Below the pieces are notes generated by a model. It had not been told where the DNA came from. It did not search any database and was given only the letters and a program-made list of their open reading frames with translations. From the NCBI GenBank assembly GCA_016490735.1, contig JAEMWC010000080.1, positions 1,257,501 to 1,321,500 on the forward strand: a stretch of DNA of 64,000 bases, given 5' to 3'. Shown here piece after piece: positions 56,902 through 64,000 of the stretch (position 1 is the stretch's first letter; each line of letters begins with the position of its first letter). Source of the DNA: Pachyseris speciosa. Lineage: Eukaryota; Cnidaria; Anthozoa; Scleractinia; Pachyseridae. Made by a program: the position numbers and the translations under genes.

Positions 56902-56928
56902 ATGGCTCAGAAGGAAAGCCAAGAGTGG
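56902..56928 (+). CDS. GW/Pro gene exon 1 (start)
   Basis: ATG GCT CAG ... encodes MAQKESQEW, then donor GTAAGT; phase 0 end. The ATG follows TTCTAGTCGTG. Confidence 0.6.
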
Positions 56929-59900
56929 GTAAGTTTAAAGAATATATTAAGTATATTTATCTATTTATCGTTCATCACACAACAACGTGAAATGATCAAA
57001 TTTATGTTTTGTGTGGAGGAAACGGCGTTAATGTCACATTCTTTCGATTCTTTAACGTCGTTCATACCAATTTAGTTCCTAGATGGTTTGCTCACTTTCT
57101 AGAAGATGAACGCCCCAGAATGATTATGAATTAGCCACAATCCCTGTGATTTAAATGACATTTTCGTTGGCTTTGCTGTAAGTAATCTATGCTTAAACTC
57201 CCTATTAATTGCGGCCACATGAGCCAAAACTGCACTTTACCTGGAAGCCTGTGGATCATAAGATAGAGGCCGGTAACAAATGTGTCAAATTTTCAAACGC
57301 AAGTGCAAAGCCACTGCAAAGAGAATTATTGTCCTTGTTTCGTGGCGTTTGATGCTCAAAAAAGATTCAGTTTTGTTTGGTTTTGTTTTACTCTCGTCTT
57401 TGCACCGAGTTCGTGAAGGTTTTTAACATTAAAAAATCATCCTTATCGCGTTCCTAAATTTTTACCAGTAATCAGCTGGTTCGCCGATGCACAGAACATC
57501 TTGAGAGACAAAGCACACTTTTGCGCATTTTCTCCCCTGGGTAACCCTGTGTAAACAGCACCTTAACCACGGTGCAATTTTCCAAACCCCTCTCCCCTAG
57601 TGCCGCTTATTTGACACGCCGACAATTCGAATTCATCTTCGCCGAGTCTCGGCACAATTCCCTCAGCGCAAGAAACAACAAAGGGGGTATTGGTTGGACG
57701 TGTTAAGACGAATTTTCCCCACTGCAATGGGCCATTTCTTGATACGGCTTTCGTATTTGAACACTTAAAAAAGACGCATCTCGAGTCTCTTGAAGCTGAA
57801 TAAGCTTGTAAAAATGAATGTAAATTTATAAAATTCTGAATTGCAGGGAGGGGAAGGAGGGGATGAAGACGGAACAGCAGATGAAGCCCAACAAAACATC
57901 CAGTAAGAATTGTTCATTATTCATTTGCGACACTTTTTCGGCAACAACTTAAGCGACTACAGTATATATTATGGTGCCGTTTGGAAATTTCCTCCAAAAT
58001 GTACACGACTTTCACATTGTCTGCCTTTACATCAAACGTACTTTAAAATTCTAGGCGCAAAGTAAAATAAACCTCTAATAAGTATTTCACAAAGACCCAG
58101 CGGCCACTGAAGAATGTGTAATGTCATTCATAACAACTGCATACCAATGTTCCTGATATTATACAGGTGGCACCGCCACTGCTTATTTCCATTTTTCAAG
58201 GAAAAATAAACAGGCATCGAGAAAAGCACCTCGTTCAGGAAAATGTGGGGCTTTCAAGAGAACCGAGTTGGCAGTAGACCAAAAAGGTTGTAAAACGTAG
58301 GCCAGCTGAAAGGTCACTTGGCGAGAGATGTCGGGTTCTGTTGTAGCCATTTACCCGGAAAGAATATAACAGAATAGAATAATTTATTAAATACTCATTC
58401 ATCATTTTCACGACTTTGTAAAATTATAGAGTCTCCGAAGAAGAAAAGTAGGTCAGGTGAAAGTTAACTTAGCAAGATGTCGGGTTCTGCTGTAGCCAGT
58501 TACACTGACAGCAGATTCTAAATTGTTAATCACTTTCACGTCTTTGTAAATTTATAGAGCCCCCGAAGACGAACCACCTATCTTCAACGAAGCAAATGAC
58601 GTCCAGGAACAATGTCAGGTAACGTATCAGTTTCGACTGCCAAAATTCGAATGTTTGGCATGAACTCAACTATTTGTTCTGGCTTCCGCGATTGATTGTT
58701 TTGTTCATTTTAAGAGCAGGACTATTTCTTAGTCTGGTTTGTTATACTCTGGAAATTGTTGGCTAGCGTTGCCTGTCCAATTTGTCCCCTTTCTTTCAGC
58801 ACTACTTGTACTAACACTGTTTTCACCGTTAGGTTTTTCCACTGCCGGGGTGGACAGCAAGCGGCCAACGAGTGCAACAGCGCACCATGTAAGATAAGGC
58901 TCTATCATTTATCTCAGTCACAGGTTTTGCGATATGCTTTCGTTTCTTTTCGTACAGCCGCAGAATTGGTTTCAATCAATACAAGCCCATGTAAACCCTG
59001 ACCACTGCAAATACATACAAGCCTTAACTAAATCTTTCCCAAGACGTCTTGTCATACGAGAAATGAACTGAATCTCGTATATAGCAACTTAAGAATTACA
59101 AAAACAAAACTTCTAAAATTCCTATCCTGCGACTACAGATTTGGAATACCATTCAACTGGAACTACAATTTTACAATATGATCGCACTAAATTCCTACGC
59201 TCCAAATCATACAAATCCATTTAATTCCTGCAACAGAAATTTAGCCTCACTTGAAAAACTGCATTAAACTCAATTAGACTCGGTTTCAGTGATGCTTTTT
59301 TGTATGTTTCATGAAACTGTCAGACATGTACCAACTATTAACACAAACAAGGTAGAAAAGAAGGGTGAAGTGTGAAGTGTGAAGTGAACGTGTGAAAAAG
59401 AAAAATCGTATATCTCGTTTGTATTTCAGGGATATGGCCACGAACACACCTCCAACTCAGCCTCAGGTAGGTACATACCGTATGTAGCTGACTTGGACTT
59501 TACGCCTGTAGAAATTTCAGCCTTCACGCACACTCAGTAAGAGCCTAATAACAAGAACGAAGCAACATTGGTAGCTTTTTCGAAGGAACGATCGCGGTCC
59601 CATATATGAAACAAATTAAGAGAAGACGCGCAATGATTATGCGTTGAGTCTGCTCCTTCATAGTTTCAGAAATGCCATTGAATGAAAGAAATACTAAACG
59701 GAACAAACCAAATGATGAATTTCCACATAGGTGTGCCAAACGTCCCACAATAATAAACTTGCTTTGAAACGGACTAATAGAAAGACGGCCATTAACTGGT
59801 ATTGCTTGAGTACATATTAATTCAAGCTGAAACGCAGTGCTGTGAGACGCACTCATTTCAAAATGAAATAAAAGAACCGTGTGCTTTCGATTTCTAACAG

Positions 59901-62900
59901 CAATTGCGACATATCACGTTTTTTACGGTCGTTATTCTTTAGTGGGCTTGTCTGATACATCTCATACTAACACTTGCTTTATTTGTTAGCTGTTTCCATT
60001 GCTGGGATGGACGGCAAGAGGACACAGAGTCGTACGATGTACTGAGCGAGGGGATCCTCAATGGCCTGTAGGGTAAAATAAGGTTTCATTAACTGTCTTA
60101 GCAACAGGTTGTGCAGTATATTTTTTAGCCTTTTCAGGCAGCTGCTGAGTTCGTTTTTTAAATACAAGGCCGCGAAAATTTTAATCCCTCATCTGCAGTT
60201 CGTACTTGAGAAAAAAAACGTAGAAATAAACGTTCAGAAAATCTTACCAGGACTTTGGTTTACCACGGCAAGAAAAAGACTGTAACTGCAGCTTTTACTA
60301 GTAATAATACTTTGGCAAAGCCGGTCGACCTCTTTAAAACTGATACATCTTCATTAAATTGCTTCACTGCAACTGCAGGTTTGCAAGTAATACAATTCCA
60401 TTAAATTTCTATCTTTATCATTTCCAAGTTATAACACTGCATAAAATTCCCAAGGAGTCGGATTAAGCTATCTTTTGGTGCATGTCACATGAAACTTTCA
60501 CACATCGAGCCACCACACAAGGCGAGGAAAAACTGAAGGATTTTGTCTTCAAAGTATCAAAGGAAAATCCTACATATCTTGTTTGTATTTCAGGGGCATA
60601 GCCATCAGCCCACCTCCACCTCCGCCTCCTCCAACTCCACCTCAAGATCCACACCAGGTTGGTACATGTTAAGCTGCAAGAACATTTGGCAGGAATTTAC
60701 ACCTGTGAAATTTCAGCCTTTATAAAAACTCAACAGAACCCTTTTTTTCATTTTCCATTTTTATTTGCCATTAACCACATAAAAATACAAAACACTAGAA
60801 ATTTAAAAATACGAAACACAAGAAATTTATAATAACTTAAACTTAAGACGATAGACTACAAATGTTTAAGGTGGTAATGACAAGAAAGCCTATATAGAAG
60901 CCGGGGGCTTCTTGACAATATAGGGTACATCATACGAATTACGGGAACAGCATGAAATATGAAATGTATTAATTTAAAAAGAAAAGAAAAGACAATGACA
61001 AGAACGATACTGAAGCATCGCTGGTAGCCTTTTCCAAGGCTCGATCCCGCTCCCATATATGGAACAAATTCCGAAAGACAATGGTCATGTTTAATACAGT
61101 GAATGAAAGAAATACTTAATGGAAAAAAAGAAATGACGGATTTCCAATAAAGAACGACATAGTTGTGCCAAACGTGCCAAAATAATAAATATGCTTTCAA
61201 TGGACTCGTAGAAAGACAGCCATTAAACTGGTATTGCTTGATTTTTCCGGCTTGTTTTGAAACAGTATGTATTATTTCAAGCTCAAACGCAGTGCTGCGA
61301 GATGGACGCACTTCGAAACGAAATGTAACCCAGGAATGAAAGAACCATATATTTATTTGTTAGCTGCTTCCATTGCTGGGATGGACGGCAAGAGGACACA
61401 GATTCGTACAATGTACTGAGCGAGGGGGTCCTCACTGGCCTGTAGGGTAAGATAAGGTTTCACCAACTGTCTTAGCAACAGGTTGTGCAGTATATTTTTT
61501 TAGCCAATTCAGGCAGCTGCTGAGTTAATACACAGACGAGAAAACCCTAATCATTCACTTGCAGTTCGCATATTTATCGTCAATGCAAACTCTCAGAATT
61601 CTAAATTAGCAAGAAATACACTTAACTTTTGCAGACTATAACTGGAGCTTTACCAGAAATACACTTTCATTAAGCCCACAGCTTCACTGCAGATATAGTT
61701 TCATTAAACTACAGTTTTGCAACAAATACAAGCTGTCTTCTGGTATGTTGAAACCCCTGAGACACATACACCCACTAAGTACTGAGATGGCGGGGGAAAA
61801 TGAAGGGCGTTCTCTTCAAAGTGTCAAAAGAAAATCCTAAATCTCTTGTATGTATTTCAGGAGTACAGCTGTCATCCCACCATTTATTGGACGGGAACCT
61901 CAGGTACGTCGCTATATCCATGAATGCTACCTTAATTACTAGCTTTTCTGTTAATCCCCTTTATTTCTCGCGATTATATCAGTCTATCGTTGTCTTTAGC
62001 GACGGAGGGCATCTAATTAGTTAACTGTATCTTGCCCTTTCTCTACTATTAACAGTTCTTATTACCGTATTCCTTTTCTGCCAGACTAAGACATCCCAGT
62101 GGTCAGGGCTGTTAAACCATCAAATGAGTATTAAAGTGCATGATTAACAGGCACCATAAGCACTCGCCTTGTATAGTGTATTTTCTGATAGTAGTAGACA
62201 TCATCATCATCATCATCACCACCATCATCGCCACCACCACCACCACCACCACCACCACCATTATCATCATCATCACCATCATCATCACCATCATCATCAT
62301 CATCATCAACAACATCATCATCATCATCAACAACATCATCATCATCAACATCATCACCATCACCATCATCACCATGACAAGAACGAAGCAACACTGGTAG
62401 CTTTTTCGAAGGCACGATCGCGGTCCCATATATGGAACAAATTAAGAGAAGACGCGCAATGATTATGCGTTGAGTCTGCTCCTTCATAGTTTCAGAAATG
62501 CCATTGAATGAAAGAAATACTAAACGGAACAAACCAAATGATGAATTTCCACATAGGTGTGCCAAACGTCCCACAATAATAAACTTGCTTTGAAACGGAC
62601 TAATAGAAAGACGGCCATTAACTGGTATTGCTTGAGTACATATTAATTCAAGCTGAAACGCAGTGCTGTGAGACGCACTCATTTCAAAATGAAATAAAAG
62701 AACCGTGTGCTTTCGATTTCTAAGAGCAATTGCAACATATCACGTTTTTTACGGTCGTTATTTTTTTAGTGGGCTTGTCTGATACATCTCATACCAACAC
62801 TTGTTTTATTTGTTAGTTGTTTCTATTACAGGGATGGACGGTAAGAGGACACAGGGTCGTACGATGTACTGAGCGAGGGGGTCCTCACTGGCCTGTAGGG

Positions 62901-63513
62901 TAAGATAAGGTTTCACCAACTGTCTTAGCAACAGGTTGTGTAGTATATTTTTTAGCCTTTTCAGGCAGCTGCTGAGTTCGTTTTTAAATACAAGGCCGCG
63001 AAAATTTTAATCCCTCATATGCAGATCGTACTTGTGAAAAAAAATGTAGAAATAAACGTTCAGAAAATCTTACCAGGACTTTGGTTTACCACAGCAAGAA
63101 AAACACTTAAATCTTGACACTTAAATCTTGCAGACTGTAACTGCAGCTTTTACTAGAAATAATACTTTAGCAAAGCCGGTCCACCTCTTTAAAACTGATA
63201 CATCCTCATTAAATTGCTTCACTGCAACTGCAGGTTTGCAAGTAATACAATTCCGTTAAATTTCTATCTTTATCATTTCCAAGTTATAACACTGCATAAA
63301 ATTTCCATGGAGTCGGATTAAGCTACCTTTTGGTGCATGTCACATGAAACTTTCACACATCGAGCCAGCAGCGACAGACAAGGCGAGGGAAAAACTGAAG
63401 GATTTTCTCTTCAAAGAATCAAAGGAAAATCCTACATATCTTGTTTGTATTTCAGGGGCATAGCTATCAGCCCACCTCCACCTCCGCCTCCTCCACCTCA
63501 ACCTCCACCCCAG
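56902..63513 (+). CDS. Unrecognised gene of alternating Gly-Trp and proline-rich exons (span, partial)
   Basis: Eleven exons with GT-AG borders join in one frame from the ATG at 56902 and the gene continues beyond the window. A short acidic N-terminus (exons 1-3) is followed by four pairs of exons. The first of each pair (GW module; 83 bp in three cases, 56 bp in the first) encodes about 28 residues with PLLGWTARGHR and CTERG..WPVG; the second encodes 12-21 residues rich in proline. GW exons run phase 0 to 2, proline exons phase 2 to 0, so pairs can be added or removed without changing the frame. No signal peptide or membrane segment is visible. I do not recognise the family. The start of the module (PLxGW) faintly recalls the start of MBD-type domains, but the rest does not fit. 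Confidence 0.75.
57847..57902 (+). CDS. GW/Pro gene exon 2
   Basis: Acceptor GAATTGCAG, donor GTAAGA. Encodes GGEGGDEDGTADEAQQNI plus two bases; acidic and Gly-rich. Confidence 0.65.
58558..58618 (+). CDS. GW/Pro gene exon 3
   Basis: Acceptor AAATTTATAG, donor GTAACG. Completes Gln, then APEDEPPIFNEANDVQEQCQ; ends phase 0. A similar acceptor-exon start at about 58431 (AAATTATAGAGTCTCCGAAG) looks like a decayed duplicate of this exon. Confidence 0.65.
58833..58888 (+). CDS. GW module 1 (short form)
   Basis: Acceptor TTCACCGTTAG, donor GTAAGA. VFPLPGWTASGQRVQQRT plus two bases; ends 27 bp earlier than the other GW exons, so it lacks the CTERG..WPVG half. Confidence 0.7.
59430..59466 (+). CDS. 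Proline module 1
   Basis: Acceptor TGTATTTCAG, donor GTAGGT. Completes Met and adds DMATNTPPTQPQ. Confidence 0.7.
59990..60072 (+). CDS. GW module 2
   Basis: Acceptor TATTTGTTAG, donor GTAAAA. LFPLLGWTARGHRVV, RCTERGDPQWPV plus GG. Confidence 0.75.
60594..60657 (+). CDS. Proline module 2
   Basis: Acceptor TGTATTTCAG, donor GTTGGT. Completes Gly, then GIAISPPPPPPPTPPQDPHQ. Confidence 0.75.
61364..61446 (+). CDS. GW module 3
   Basis: Acceptor TATTTGTTAG, donor GTAAGA. LLPLLGWTARGHRFV, QCTERGGPHWPV plus GG. Confidence 0.75.
61861..61903 (+). CDS. Proline module 3 (diverged)
   Basis: Acceptor TGTATTTCAG, donor GTACGT. Completes Gly, then STAVIPPFIGREPQ; it has lost the poly-Pro run. Confidence 0.7.
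62197..62375 (+). repeat. (CAT/CAC)n microsatellite
   Basis: About 180 bases of CAT and CAC triplets with a few CAA, inside an intron and absent from the sister unit, where it would lie just before 59545. Open in several frames for that reason only. Confidence 0.95.
62817..62899 (+). CDS. GW module 4
   Basis: Acceptor TTTGTTAG, donor GTAAGA. LFLLQGWTVRGHRVV, RCTERGGPHWPV plus GG. Confidence 0.75.
63456..63513 (+). CDS. Proline module 4
   Basis: Acceptor TGTATTTCAG, donor GTTGGT. Completes Gly, then GIAISPPPPPPPPQPPPQ; ends phase 0, ready for a further GW exon outside the window. Confidence 0.75.
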
Positions 63514-64000
63514 GTTGGTACATGTTAAGCTTCCAGAAAATTTGGCAGGAATTTACACCTGTGAAATTTCAGCCTTTATAAAAACTCAACAAAACCCTTT
63601 TTTTCATTTTTCATTTTTAGTTGCCATTAACCACATAAAAATACAAAACACCGGAAATTTAAAAATACGAAACACAAGAAATTTATAATAACTTAAACTT
63701 AAGACGATAGACTACAAATGTTTAAGGTGGTAATGACAAGAAAGCCTATTTAGAAGCCGGGGACTTCCTGACAATATAGGGTACATCATACGAATTACGG
63801 GAACAGCATGAAATATGAAATGTATTATTTCAAAAAGAAAAGAAAAGAAAGACAATGACAAGAACGATACTGAAGCATCGCTGGTAGCCTTTTCCAAGGC
63901 TCGATCCCGCTCCGATATATGGAACAAATTACAAAAGACAATGGTCATGTTTAATACAGTAAATGAAAGAAATACTCAATGGAAAAAAAGAAATGACGGA

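Larger units (their letters stand above)
59545..61170. repeat. Intragenic tandem duplication, unit 1
   Basis: Almost identical to 62378-64000, offset about 2.83 kb, including introns and GW/Pro exons 2 and 4. The flanking intron sequence CGAACGATCGCGGTCCCATA and AAAACTCAACARAACCC is shared. The GW3/Pro3 pair between them is an older copy. Confidence 0.9.
62378..64000. repeat. Intragenic tandem duplication, unit 2 (runs to window end)
   Basis: See 59545-61170. Long frames on the minus strand within it (for example near 62400-62682) are shared by the copies and are not taken as genes. Confidence 0.9.

Noticed and set aside
62112..62682. Asp-rich or His-rich protein frames
   Set aside because: Produced by the CAT/CAC microsatellite and duplicated intron sequence.
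58833..63513. Methyl-CpG-binding-type domain in the GW modules
   Set aside because: Only the PLxGW start is similar; the later conserved positions of that domain are not found.

Overview
This window looks like nuclear DNA of a cnidarian, most likely a stony coral or other anthozoan. The evidence is intron-bearing genes with GT-AG exons in consistent phase, a secreted protein of a type I associate with cnidarians, a very dense load of short inverted-repeat elements, a Polinton/Maverick-like element, L1/Tx1-type LINEs, a Gypsy remnant, tRNA-headed repeats and hammerhead-ribozyme repeats. It is AT-rich and mostly non-coding. There are no bacterial operons and no CRISPR. The organism call is inference; no marker gene settles it.

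Layout. 1-2 kb: the 3' end of a decayed Ty3/Gypsy element (integrase plus 3' LTR). 2-7.5 kb: nested inverted-repeat elements around two exons of a small gene, possibly REEP/HVA22-like. 7-10 kb: more MITEs and an inverted-repeat element carrying a complete hammerhead ribozyme core on the minus strand. 10.2-10.7 kb: a secreted-protein gene with one frameshift. 12.0-24.0 kb: a Polinton-like element with about 1-kb terminal inverted repeats (TIRs), a minus-strand packaging ATPase (broken), a divergent plus-strand block of three genes (two broken, one intact), and a proline/CAC minisatellite in the middle. That minisatellite is split by an apparently intact 5.2-kb LINE. The right TIR carries a 352-bp tRNA-headed foldback insertion with an 11-bp target duplication.

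24-45 kb: repeat clusters, then exons on the plus strand for a TRAF6-like RING finger, a coiled coil and a Death domain (27.9-41.8 kb). The first three exons join in phase; the Death-domain exon needs at least one unseen exon or belongs to another gene. A second, decayed LINE (36.3-38.6 kb) is interrupted by a TTAA-flanked MITE whose removal restores the LINE reading frame exactly.

45.7-53.9 kb: two near-identical copies of about 4 kb in tandem, each with a decayed exon resembling the RsmH/METTL15 rRNA methyltransferase on the minus strand and ending in a tRNA-headed SINE. 56.9-64 kb: a multi-exon plus-strand gene that runs off the window, built from alternating exons, a short Gly-Trp/Cys module (phase 0 to 2) and a proline-rich module (phase 2 to 0), present four times. 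I do not recognise this protein. Together with the Polinton-like element and the RING/Death locus it is the most interesting content here.
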